From contig NC_073696.1 in assembly GCF_029784165.1 (NCBI RefSeq), positions 2,852,001 through 2,916,000 on the forward strand: DNA of 64,000 nt, read 5' to 3'. Shown piece by piece: positions 12,501 to 21,930 of the stretch. Source of the DNA: Wyeomyia smithii. Taxonomy: Eukaryota > Arthropoda > Insecta > Diptera > Culicidae. The number at the start of each line of letters is the position of its first letter. Position 1 is the first letter of the stretch. The translations under genes were made by a program, and so were the position numbers. Below the pieces are notes generated by a model. That model made no database searches, had not been told where the DNA came from, and saw only the letters and a list, made by a program, of their open reading frames with translations.

Positions 12501-15500
12501 TACGATAGACCGTCGTGTGCCAGATAATTGCGAAAGTTTCTGCCGCAGATGAATTGTGCTCCTCGCTGGATGCTGTGGAAGTTGTCTCGAAAGTGTTTGG
12601 TGGTGATCAGTATCTCGGAAAGCTCCAACATCCAGAATTCCATCGCTAGAAGAGCTTCCCTGGGAATGGCGGTCCAATTGGTTAGTAGATTTTCGATTTT
12701 ATCACAGTTATTCGATTCGAAAACTGTTAAAATAGAATTCTGAATTTGATCGAAAATATTCTGCAGCTCGATTTCATCCTGGGCGCGTAGACTGGAGAGC
12801 TTCGACTGAAAGTTTGGTATTTTTTCCTTAGCAAGTACAAATTGAATGGCTTGCGTTTTTGCGTCGATGGTGAAAATGTTATTAAAATATCCCTTCCCGC
12901 GAGGTCCCTGCATCTTTCGTTTCAAACTATTGGCTAAATTTTCGAACTTTTGTTTTTCTGTGGTAATGGGAAAGAAATGCTCCAAAATTTTTCGGGTTTC
13001 CTGTGAGGACTGATACTCTTGTTCGCAAGCCTGTTGAAGCTCAATGTTAACCTGCATGTTCGCGATGATCGAGGGGCTATGCTCGAGCAGTTTGGGCGAA
13101 GTCTCCAGTCGATCGAGATCGTCCCTCAGCAGTATCCAGTAGTTTTCGATGATGAATAACAGGTTCGGTTGGATTGAGGACACCAGATTGGCGTACAGCA
13201 TCCGGTGCAAAACTTTAACATCGGCTGTCGCGAACGCCGCCGTCCGGATGTCCTCGTATTTGTAGAAAAATTTTCCTGGCAACATATCCTGGAGGCACTC
13301 GATGACACGTAATCTCTGAGAATGGTTGGTCACCAGTCGCGCTAGAGCTTTTGCCGAATCCTCGGAATGGGTCTCAGTGGCGATTTCGGTATAGGCGTTT
13401 TCTACATCGCTGTGATATTTCTTTACTCTTTCCAAACAATCCATCTGCCACTTCCAACTTTCGGCTTGATTACCTGTGTAGCGTAATAAATCTCGACAAT
13501 TTTTCAGAGTCGGACAGGATCTCAGTGTTCCAAAAATACAGCGGATGAATTCGAAGTGGATTCGAACTAGCAAAATACTGACCGTCACTTCCGCTAGCCT
13601 TAAATAATGCACCGCTGACGCGTAATAGAAATGCTGATCGGTGAGCGAAAACAACTTTTTACTCAGGGGATAATCGTGACACGCTATATCACGGCTCTGC
13701 TTGTGAAGTTGGACGAAATGGAGCAGCTGCTTTTCGAGAATCTTATTCAGCTTCGCAGGTAGATTTTGCGATTGGGCGGAGTACTTTATCGCTTCGCCGA
13801 AAATTTGAATAAAACGCTTCATCGAGGCAACCAGAACCGGTTTCGTGGCGTTCTCGGGATGGAAGTCACACAATAGGTGCTGTATTTTACTTAATGAATA
13901 AATCTCTTTGAGGCGATGGTATAGCTTGGTGAGTTGCTTTAGAACCTTCCGCTCTTGCTTGGATGTTTTTAGTTCTAAGGGTATGAACTCGGTTGAAAAT
14001 ACTGTCAGTACAAGCTCTTCGTTTGGAAGGTGGATGTACTTTTTGGAAGTTAAAGAGTTCCACACATTTTCGCTCAATTTCGGTAAGGATTTATCGTTCT
14101 GCCACAAACTTTGAAGGATATTTTTTTCTCTGATTCCGCCGCTATTCTCCAGTATGCACGTCATTTGGTTGGAGATTCGTTTGAATTCTCGATAATAATC
14201 AGAGAGCAAATCTCCTGTGGCATTAAGGAACTTTATCAGCAATGGTTTGTTGATAACCAAGCGATACACGTCGTAGTTTCTTTCGAATTTTTCACCTCCT
14301 AGAACAACGAACTTAAAAATGGACAGAAAAATAGCGACAATGAATGTTAACTCACGCAGCGGAATTTCCCTCAAATGGAGTTTATCTTTAATGAAAAACA
14401 TGTGATTGTGAATCATTCGTAATCGGAATAAAAATTCATTGTCGATCGCCAAGCACTGAGTCGAATCGGGACGATTTGCCAAATCTTTTATCCAGTCTAC
14501 GATTGATTCGATTGATTGCAGCCAAGCCAAAGGACTTTTTGCAACACTTGACTCGGTTGTGATATTTTTGAATCCATACTTCGCTAGTAAATACTGCAAA
14601 TATATTAGTAGATCTTCCGCTACTGGTACATTTCGCACGTTAAGCTCCAGCAAGGCATTCGAGGTATGTTCAAATACTTCCCTGTCACTGTATTTACGCA
14701 TTTCTAAAAACAATTCAAATGCATCTATTGACCCGAATTCTATGATAGAGCGAAATGATTCCAAAGCAGTCAAATTTTCACATTCCTGACGTATGAAAAA
14801 CTGGGCTAATTTAGAAAATTCACCCTCTAGCGCTAGACCAACAACAGTCTGATTCGTGTCTGGATGCCTCACTTTACAGTTTAGACCTTTGCGAAGCAGA
14901 AGAGCTGCTATCTGAGTCCTACGCCGTTCGCTGATTTCGCCACATGCTACCAGCTTATGAAGTAATAACGGATCTAATCGACAGTCCGGATGATCGTTAT
15001 CACCTATTTTTTCCAGTAACTCTTTAGTTAACGCCAAATCTCCAGATCCAACGGCTGAATGGAGCCGACTTTCGGTTGCGATATCCTTTCCAATGTCACT
15101 CAACTCTACTGGGTAGTCTTGTAGTGACAAAGCAGAAATATTCTCAGGCAGCTGTTGAAATTCTACGGTACACGAAATAGAACCCAGTTTCAACATCCTA
15201 AATCGACGAATCTGATCTTCTCCGCTGAAGAGATAAAAATCACAACTATAACGAAGTGCCACATTCCAGTAAAGGAGAATATCTTCGATTACCTGACACA
15301 CAATTTTATCGTTGAACTCTTTTTCAAAGGACGTTATTTCCATTGTTTCGTTCACTTCATCCGGAGTTTCTGCCGGTAAGAAAACACACAATTTGACGAA
15401 AGCATAATGCTGGGAGTTTTTATCAAAAATATGTACTTCAAAGTGTTGCTGAATCACATCTGCTAATATTTTGTTTAAAATATTCTGGAATTCAACAACA

Positions 15501-18500
15501 GCTTGGGCGAGAGATTTTCCACTTTTTGTTCCTGAGTCTATATTAATTGAACGAATACAAAAGCACCCATCAAGCATTCGATAAAGTTTTAATCGTCGTA
15601 GAACATAACTTACAATGCGTGAGTCCACAGAGGCATTTCGAAACGCATCACTGTGTACCACTTGTTCGAGAAAATCAAGAAATTTCCACTGTTCGAAATG
15701 GTTGAACCAATTTGCGAGTTCACAGGAAGGCCGTGCTAGCCATCGCAAACATAATCTAGAAAGAATTAGTTTTTTTACATCAATTCGTCCTGATTTTAAA
15801 GCAGTGAGAAACATTTTCGGTTCCTCAGCCAGAGGGAATCCTAAATTGAGTAATTGTTTCAGCATTCGAAGTGATCCACCAGCTGCGGCGAGGGTTAATA
15901 CTCGTAAGTCTTGAAGTTGCAGCGACACTTTCGAAGAACATTGCTTAACAAATTTTACATTTCCACAATGAACAGCCCACTGAAAAGCTGTATCAAGAGA
16001 GGACCCGCAACAGCTCCGAAAAAATGGGTTGGCTCCAGATTGTAGGAGAATTTTGGCCAAATGCCAATAGCTTTTTGCTGCAGCAGTAAATAACGCCGAA
16101 TCTAGATTTAATTTGGGGTGTCTCCGGATCAAACGTCGAACTAATTGTACGCGATTTCTCAGAACTGCTTGATCAAGTAACAATATTTTAAGATCCCAAC
16201 TAAAACCTGTTTGTTCAGCAATCCAATCTACCATAGCCAAGTTATTTGATTTGACTGTTGTTTCAATTATTTCTACTAAGGTTATGTTATCCAAATCCAT
16301 AATCGAGATCGGTAGAACATCGGACATACCAGCAGCGATTGTTTGATAAATTATTTCCTCGCCAATCTTGCAGTTTAGGTTTTGCAAAATTCTCACGATG
16401 TCTTCATTGCCACTCTCGATGGCTTTAGAGATGAGATAATTATCAGAAACGAAGTCTTCATTCAACTTTAATAACAACGTGAGAGAACGAAGATTTCCGC
16501 TGACAACTAATTGCTTTATAACTTGGTAGTAAGTGTGAATACTCCAACTGGAAGGATCGATTCCGTTCTTTACCAGAGACTCAATCAAGCGACTCCAAGC
16601 GTACAATTTTGGGTTCAAACATTCGATTTCGAGTTTTTCCGACCGAAAGGCCTCTTCAAATTTTGCTGAATCCAATGTAATTTCAAGTGTTGTATTCTGA
16701 TTCATATTACCACCGATCAGTTCAAGCAATTCAGTAAATTTCTCACTTGAACTATCTAATTGACCGTAACTGGAATAGGCAATAATTCTACCCAAGCTAT
16801 TGTAGGTAAATCCATCAAATTCACCCACACAGGTCAGAAATTTTCCCGCACAGTTGGCGCCCTGCTGTACACAATTCTGAACAGCTTCTAAATCATGACT
16901 GCAAGCGGATTCCAGCAGTCCCCGCTGTTGTTGAACCCAACGAATTCCATCCAGGTGCAAATCTCTCATCCCAACTGGCAACGCTGCTAGCTGCTGCACG
17001 AGATCATCATGTGGAATCTCTGTCAGCAGTAAAGCAACTACTAAAATAAGAGACTGACGATCGCCTGCTAGTAGTTCGTAGCTTGGATTTTGTGATTTTA
17101 GAAACTCACGAAAGTTACATCCCATCATCGGTGCGCATCCAATTCTGATAAGATCGGAACAATCACCGATGACACGAGAACGTAGTAAATAGTCAAAGCA
17201 CTCCACTAGCCAATACTCAAGGGCCAACTGAACTGTCCGCGGTACACTCGAATGACCAACCACGAGATCATCAATAGTGGAACAATTATGCTGATCAAGA
17301 ATTTTTCGAATAAGCGCAACATTTTCATCGTAAAACATGATTTTCGACAGCTGATCCCCCTGAGTGACAAGTTCACGCAAAGATTTAATCAAACTTTCGA
17401 TACCAGCAAAGTCCGAGAGCTCTTCGTCTGGTGGTGGTTGTTCTCTCGACTGTCCTTTAAGCTCTTCTAAAATCTCACTCTCAACTGTTGCTAAAGCAAC
17501 TTCATTCTTCTTACACTCATCAATTTGTCCTCTTACACCGATCAAATCCAGTGCCACGATTTCTCTCTCAATAGAACACCAAAGTTCTCCAACCAAACTC
17601 ACATCACTCAGTTTCGCAAGATCAGAGTCGATCAGTTTTCGAAAGGAACTCAAATTCATCGAACATTCCGACAGGGACAGAACCCGCGCTTGGTTGAAAC
17701 ACAAAGCATCAGTAAGCCGACCTTGAAGCGTGGATTTTTTTGCTGCGAAATTCTGCAACCACTCATAAGACGCAAGAGAAGTGGAGCTCAATTCCAAGCG
17801 GGAATAGAAATCAATCGCCTGTTGGTTTAGTGTCGAGCAATACTTCACGATGGAATCATATTGGCGAACGTATCGACAGAGTGATCGAAGCTCTTGTATG
17901 GTAGTGCAATTCCTGGCTGTTTGTAGAAAGTGACAAAGCGCTTGGCTTAGCTGATAAGATAACACAATTTTGCAAAGGGTTTCCAGTATAGGTAATCGAC
18001 TTAGGAACGTTGAATATAGCATATCTTTATCGGTTTCACTCAAGTCATTGGGCTGTTTAACGCTTCTAAACATTTCAATCTGAGAGCTCAAATGATTGTC
18101 TAGATCTATAAATTTCGTACGAATACAACTCACTGATCGTTCTATCCTAGCTACTAAATTTTCAACAGCTGCTAATGTAACATTTTTAGAATATTTTTCA
18201 CTACATACGGCAGTCATAGTTTCCACCAATTCGGACACCAAATAGATTCCACGCACCATTCTGTAGATTTTCTTCAACTTTTTCAGCGTCCTCCTAGTCT
18301 TCTTACAGATGTCATTCAAGGGAACTTCTTTTCGTTTAGCTATTGGAAGAGCATCCAAAACCGCTTCGAGGAATTGTCTTGTATTCAGCGGATTCAGTAG
18401 AAGCTTGTACAGGTGGAAACGAGGATCGTCATTGAACGACAGCAAAAATAGGGCCAAACAGAATGTCATCTCCTGAAGTGGGACTTTTTCCACTAAATCC

Positions 18501-18865
18501 GTTGCAGAACTGAGACACATTAACTCATTGTGAATAAGTCTCAAGCACAGCAAAACTTCATCATTGACACTGAGATAATCGTGTTTATTTTTAACCAATC
18601 GAATGTCCTGGAACCTCTGCCGGATTCTAACGATAGCTGTTATCCATGTTTCATCCAAACTCGAGCCACCGGAAAGTTCACCAGAAAGTTTCCTGATCCC
18701 GAACTGCCCTAGTTTGTGGAGCAATCGAAGCCGCAGTTCTTTTGATATTTCCACATTTTTGACCTTCAGTTCTAGCGTTCTGTTAAAACAGTCAACGAAT
18801 GTTTGCTCGGAGAATTCTTCCCCGTTCAAAATCGCCGCAATCTCTGTCAATTCCGGTACGACCAT
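9518..18865 (-). CDS. Giant intronless ankyrin-repeat protein (3115 aa)
   Basis: This is a single open frame of 3115 codons with no visible intron. Clear ankyrin motifs lie at residues ~918-1012 (LLQSGANPF, GGSLRMLKQLL), ~1265-1358, ~2428-2515 (LLSKGANPF, YGSVRMLQFLL) and ~2750-2995 (LLFANGANPLL, LLQHGSDQT, FLQAGADPKAKD). The rest is alpha-helical and Leu-rich with no domain I recognise. Residues ~70-1360 and ~1447-2850 are diverged copies of one module: LRLIHNEL/LRMIHNHM, PLQEMTF/PLRELTF and NFREFL/NFRNYL. No signal peptide or membrane span is evident. Ankyrin proteins usually act as protein-binding scaffolds; the function here is unknown. The ATG at 18865 is supported by the matching N-terminus of the pseudogene at 19616. 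On the minus strand a TATATTTA lies about 30 bp upstream and a TCAGTT initiator-like motif about 110 bp upstream; both are weak evidence. Confidence 0.9.
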   Translation of the reverse strand: MVVPELTEIAAILNGEEFSEQTFVDCFNRTLELKVKNVEISKELRLRLLHKLGQFGIRKLSGELSGGSSLDETWITAIVRIRQRFQDIRLVKNKHDYLSVNDEVLLCLRLIHNELMCLSSATDLVEKVPLQEMTFCLALFLLSFNDDPRFHLYKLLLNPLNTRQFLEAVLDALPIAKRKEVPLNDICKKTRRTLKKLKKIYRMVRGIYLVSELVETMTAVCSEKYSKNVTLAAVENLVARIERSVSCIRTKFIDLDNHLSSQIEMFRSVKQPNDLSETDKDMLYSTFLSRLPILETLCKIVLSYQLSQALCHFLQTARNCTTIQELRSLCRYVRQYDSIVKYCSTLNQQAIDFYSRLELSSTSLASYEWLQNFAAKKSTLQGRLTDALCFNQARVLSLSECSMNLSSFRKLIDSDLAKLSDVSLVGELWCSIEREIVALDLIGVRGQIDECKKNEVALATVESEILEELKGQSREQPPPDEELSDFAGIESLIKSLRELVTQGDQLSKIMFYDENVALIRKILDQHNCSTIDDLVVGHSSVPRTVQLALEYWLVECFDYLLRSRVIGDCSDLIRIGCAPMMGCNFREFLKSQNPSYELLAGDRQSLILVVALLLTEIPHDDLVQQLAALPVGMRDLHLDGIRWVQQQRGLLESACSHDLEAVQNCVQQGANCAGKFLTCVGEFDGFTYNSLGRIIAYSSYGQLDSSSEKFTELLELIGGNMNQNTTLEITLDSAKFEEAFRSEKLEIECLNPKLYAWSRLIESLVKNGIDPSSWSIHTYYQVIKQLVVSGNLRSLTLLLKLNEDFVSDNYLISKAIESGNEDIVRILQNLNCKIGEEIIYQTIAAGMSDVLPISIMDLDNITLVEIIETTVKSNNLAMVDWIAEQTGFSWDLKILLLDQAVLRNRVQLVRRLIRRHPKLNLDSALFTAAAKSYWHLAKILLQSGANPFFRSCCGSSLDTAFQWAVHCGNVKFVKQCSSKVSLQLQDLRVLTLAAAGGSLRMLKQLLNLGFPLAEEPKMFLTALKSGRIDVKKLILSRLCLRWLARPSCELANWFNHFEQWKFLDFLEQVVHSDAFRNASVDSRIVSYVLRRLKLYRMLDGCFCIRSINIDSGTKSGKSLAQAVVEFQNILNKILADVIQQHFEVHIFDKNSQHYAFVKLCVFLPAETPDEVNETMEITSFEKEFNDKIVCQVIEDILLYWNVALRYSCDFYLFSGEDQIRRFRMLKLGSISCTVEFQQLPENISALSLQDYPVELSDIGKDIATESRLHSAVGSGDLALTKELLEKIGDNDHPDCRLDPLLLHKLVACGEISERRRTQIAALLLRKGLNCKVRHPDTNQTVVGLALEGEFSKLAQFFIRQECENLTALESFRSIIEFGSIDAFELFLEMRKYSDREVFEHTSNALLELNVRNVPVAEDLLIYLQYLLAKYGFKNITTESSVAKSPLAWLQSIESIVDWIKDLANRPDSTQCLAIDNEFLFRLRMIHNHMFFIKDKLHLREIPLRELTFIVAIFLSIFKFVVLGGEKFERNYDVYRLVINKPLLIKFLNATGDLLSDYYREFKRISNQMTCILENSGGIREKNILQSLWQNDKSLPKLSENVWNSLTSKKYIHLPNEELVLTVFSTEFIPLELKTSKQERKVLKQLTKLYHRLKEIYSLSKIQHLLCDFHPENATKPVLVASMKRFIQIFGEAIKYSAQSQNLPAKLNKILEKQLLHFVQLHKQSRDIACHDYPLSKKLFSLTDQHFYYASAVHYLRLAEVTVSILLVRIHFEFIRCIFGTLRSCPTLKNCRDLLRYTGNQAESWKWQMDCLERVKKYHSDVENAYTEIATETHSEDSAKALARLVTNHSQRLRVIECLQDMLPGKFFYKYEDIRTAAFATADVKVLHRMLYANLVSSIQPNLLFIIENYWILLRDDLDRLETSPKLLEHSPSIIANMQVNIELQQACEQEYQSSQETRKILEHFFPITTEKQKFENLANSLKRKMQGPRGKGYFNNIFTIDAKTQAIQFVLAKEKIPNFQSKLSSLRAQDEIELQNIFDQIQNSILTVFESNNCDKIENLLTNWTAIPREALLAMEFWMLELSEILITTKHFRDNFHSIQRGAQFICGRNFRNYLAHDGLSYDLLTNSSRIKVLLNALVMAESKWKLFRTTGKSDSSNLLEEKSFGFDWIDSQNRLKKAVLCFDSTAVVNLTLNGAMLSAKFWSSAGLYDQIRQHGFLDLLTLTKGEVLNQNSSAQRMKTLLETAVLPSEHPEIDWRDLNAVLRSSTSDSWGELLKSTACKNYYRTILGAVVNHLAANNDYQGIFDLLLHCPHDLFQVILATASRQCVAFLLEQVPGIVNHFQIPAIMIHSNDPAYLTQLIPNNKIDATHLHAAALSNNQIAFQHFWSSCDSCRNFPELANVLLLCARFGRTKMIATLLPENRLPVDKELRFAADFLQWRTAAFLLSKGANPFWTDDPRRFSAIKLAVFFGCFKMLKTFVEAFPDRSRTSELLILTAQYGSVRMLQFLLNSGLDFWNDAKILTAAASNENKRDILAFVENRLMHIEVIDRFDSNLNEWLRILHERKVLEFFKNNTRSGIGILGALLQEDVSFVERVLSKMQHFGRTDEGDVTDVVSFGDFSGKNVKQFSEMQCEILNANSGSPIQSHGFEVKYESTGKITATVKGHLIVYVGQSSEQSFQIVRSLCSEKLTIVLVCSDIKRMFKNIAINFSCEFELKDYSSSDPPTCYRFLQMQDHDCLLQISKSSKTPPLQSLLNFFDQDGNTILHLLPPSSTIELIDLLFANGANPLLLDSQGGTLLHNILRKDPPWETSKRLLEHCSSSDKRDSRGTHLFDIQNSDGLTVLAQATDYRKLPVVEYLLQHGSDQTISDKNGRFPLCNAVYMRNMALVNALLSHQPAVVNFPRPDNGESVLAVAASLNNGQATRLFLQAGADPKAKDFEGFTAVAKAVLNGGYEALRILLEHAKKFYLDLVTDVTPNKLHAINCCIMKDDVEMFKIVLEHLIGRPVNASMDSEVCLKLRGILLDQGEYGIGFDVFIAAEIGEHRKIYSYLLECQSLHNQLVVEKIDHKALSAAWNKVRDFVTTGENSSRSNSVDGLGILLSKIQKLKAKLEDDT

Positions 18866-19615
18866 CGTTGTTATGTTTTTATGTTGTATCTAAATATAGC
18901 ACAGCCAGTGCTTAATATAATCAAGCGAAAAAATACTGGCACTTCAACAGCCTGCGGTCAGTTTGAAACTGATACGCTGTGATGACTAAACTTCTCGCGA
19001 TACTAAATGTTTGGATTACGCATACAGTCGAAGGGAGCTAACGTTTATCACCCATCCTACTTTTGAACATCAGAAGTGGAATTCATTTCGTATAAACAAA
19101 CCGCCGTTGGCTCCGCGCTTTTTCGTTGGTGCGTGACTGTGTGGACCAGAATGATAATTTACATTTAAATCACTGATTATCATTTTTTCGTGTACGTTTC
19201 ATGTGTTAACTGTGTAGTATCATTCTCTCCATCGCGCCTGAATAGTTAAATCCGTGTAAATAAACAGAGAATTTTGTGAGAATGATTTGCAGTTTACTAC
19301 GAGAGTTCCTGGGCGAGTGACTGTAGGTATGCGTAACTCATGTGTGGGGCTGCCACCTGCTCTGTGAATCTCACCCAAAGTCTCCGGTCCTGGGAGGTAG
19401 TTATAAAAAAAAATTGCTTATCTATAAATAATTGTTGCTATATACTGTGTTTGTCAACAGCGAGTGAATTGTTATTCAACTGAGTAATGTTTTTGATTTC
19501 AGCAACACGCAGAAACAAATAAAAAGTGGAATGATTTTGATGCATCAGTGCAGTTTCAGTGCGTTGTTCCAACCGATCAGAATCAAACTAAAACGGTAAG
19601 TCAATCGATTCATCC
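18866..19615. promoter_or_regulatory. Divergent 5' region between ankyrin gene and its pseudogene
   Basis: This ~750 bp separates two head-to-head copies and must contain the ankyrin gene promoter. The minus side has a TATA-like motif at 18892-18899 and a TCAGTT near 18975. The plus side has a plausible intron: a donor-like gtatgcg near 19327 and an acceptor-like tttttgatttcag ending at 19502. A gtaagt lies 20 bp before the pseudogene ATG. The two 5' flanks do not look like copies of each other. All motif calls are tentative. Confidence 0.35.
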
Positions 19616-20670
19616 ATGGTAGAACCGGAATTGACAGAGATGTTGAACGGGGAAGAATTCACGGAAAGTACATTTGTAGACTGTTTCAACAGAACGCCAG
19701 AGCTAAAAGGCAAAATTGTCGAAATTCCGGAGGGCCTGCAGCTCCTTTTGCACTATAAACCAAGGCAGTTTGGAATGAGGAAACTTTCCGGTAGCTCGAA
19801 TTCAGTTGTAATATGGACGGCAGCTACGGTAAACGTTGGTAAATCTGTTGCTCGCACAGCTGCCGAATTTCAAAATATTTTGAATACAACATTTCCAGAT
19901 GTGATTCAGCAACACTTCGAAGTGCATATTTTTGACAAAAATTCCCAGCATTATGCTTTCGTCAAATTTTGTATTTTCTTACCGGCAGAAACTCCAGAAG
20001 TGAACGAAACAATGGAAATAACGCATGTCGCAACCGAAAATCGACTCCGTTCAGTCACTTGATCTAAAGATCTGGAGGTTAGCAGAGAATTGTTGGAAAA
20101 AATTTGTGATATCGATCATCCATTATCACTTCATAGGCTGGTAGCATGTGACGGAATCAGCGAACGGCGTAGGATTCAGATAGCAGCTCTTCTGCTTCGC
20201 AAAGGTCTAAACTGTAAAGTTAGACATCCAAACAGGAATCAGACAGTTGTTGGTGTCGCATTAGAGGGTGGATTTCTTAAACTAGCTCAGTTTTTCATAT
20301 GTCATGAATGTAAAAATTCGACCGATTGGAATTATTTCGCTCTATCATAGAATTCGGGTCGATAGATGCATTCAAAAAGGAAGTATTTGAACATACCTCG
20401 AATGCCTTGCTGGAGCTTAACGTGCGTATTGTTCCAATAGCGGAAAATCTACTCATATATTTACACTATTTACTAGCGAAGTATGGATTCAAAAATATAA
20501 CAACCGAATCCAATGTTGCAAAAAACCCATGGCTTGGCTGCAATCAATTGAATTAATCGTACACTGGATAAAAGACTTGGCAAGTCGTCCTGATTCGACT
20601 CAGTTCTGGGCGATCGACAATGAATTCTTGTTCCGATTACGAATGATCCACAATCAATTGTTGAAGTAGA
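19616..20670 (+). pseudogene. Decayed, internally deleted copy of the giant ankyrin gene
   Basis: The start MVEPELTEMLNGEEF and TFVDCFNRTPELK match residues 1-35 of the protein encoded at 9518-18865. After about residue 75 the copy jumps to parental residue ~1110: AAEFQNILN, QQHFEVHIFDKNSQHYAF and FLPAETPEVNETMEI. It continues through frameshifts and stops as ISERRRIQIAALLLRKGLN (20150-20210), IIEFGSIDAF (20338) and LLAKYGFKNITTES (20470), and ends near FRLRMIHNQ at ~20660, parental residue ~1490. It thus carries one internal deletion of about 3.1 kb plus several small lesions and lacks the whole second module. Orientation is opposite to the parent, with starts ~750 bp apart. Confidence 0.9.
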
Positions 20671-21149
20671 ATACTTCTCTCAGGAAGTTCGGCTACATAG
20701 GGATGTGAAATGAAAATCTAAAACCGAAAAAAGTGAAAAATATGTCCAATTTCAAATGCTAATAAATCGGTTAGTATTTGATAGATTTCCTTCGTTCTTG
20801 TAGCAATAGATTGGAAAATCTTCTAAGAGTCTTCCCAAAATAAGATAATTGTAATTTTATTATTCACACTATTGTACTATTGAAAATTGTCAAGCCTTGT
20901 CAAAACGAGAAATTCGACCTCTGATTGGTCGTTATATGCTTGCTTCCCAAGCACGGTCGACAGGATCATATACCTTGCAATTGAAAACATGCTATTTGGC
21001 CTATATAAGAGCCTGTTTCAGCCGGAGCCGCTCATCATGAGATGACTGTTCTCCGACTGTTGAGAAGTACAGTTCTATTTCTGAAAAGCCGGGTTAGTTA
21101 AAAATTTTATTCCGTTTTGTGCGACAGTTCGTCGCTTGCATCGCTGTGT

Positions 21150-21854
21150 GATGTCAAAGAAAAAGAGAAGAGCAGGCTCGAGCCCTGCGAAACAAAACTC
21201 TGCTGCTGAAGTAGGCAGTAAAAAGAAGAAACCTGGCGGAAGCAGTTGCACTTCGAAAAGTGTGGCTGACTGCGACACGGTGACAAACGTTAGCGACGTT
21301 GGAGATTTTGGCGGGCCGACTGATGTTTCGGATTCTGCCAGCCCCAATACGGTGAAAGTGAAGCTTCCCCCGCTGGTAGTGAAAAACGTTCCTCTCAACA
21401 AGCTCATTAGCGACTTTGCATCGCTGGGCGTAGCAGCTGAATATAAGTTATGCGGCATCGGTACGAAGGTTATGCCACGAAGTTTTTGAAAAATTCTAAA
21501 TCTGAGTTCTTCACCCACGACATTCCTGGGGAAAAGCCATTCAAGGTGGTCATCAGAGGCTTGCCAGGTTTCGACCCCAAGCTGATCGGTGCCGAAATCA
21601 AGAATCGGTACAAATTGGCCCCAATTGCTGTCTATCCGATCAAACGCAGGAATGAAAATGAAAGGAAATACCCGGACTGCCTCTTTCTGGTTCATTTCCC
21701 AAAAGGGACAGTTACACTGAGCGCTTTGCGAGCCATCCGCTCTTTGTTCTCCATTATCATCCGTTGGGAGCCCTATCGAGGAGGCCGTCGAGACGTTACG
21801 CAGTGTCAGAGGTGCCTCAACTTCGGTCACGGTACCCAGCAGCATGATTTTTAG
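21150..21854 (+). pseudogene. Jockey-type ORF1 relic
   Basis: The gag-like protein starts MSKKKRRAGSS with a basic N-terminus and runs to about 21450, where the frame shifts. It continues at 21450-21854 as FLKNSKSEFFTHDIPGEKPFK, VIRGLPGF and FLVHFPKGTVTLSALR, and reaches the first zinc knuckle CQRCLNFGHGTQQ, where it breaks. Only about 80 bp separate this point from ORF2, so the remaining knuckles and the C-terminal tail have been deleted. It is not functional. Confidence 0.8.
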
Positions 21855-21930
21855 CAGCATGACCAAGGCCCTTCGTGCGTGTCGCAACAAGCCCGAGCAA
21901 ATCCATGTGCTCGGTAAATTTATTATCCAA

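Noticed and set aside
9518..18865. Bacterial (Wolbachia-like) origin of the giant ankyrin gene
   Set aside because: It cannot be shown from sequence alone. Codon use and base composition look like the host. Kept only as a hypothesis in the findings.
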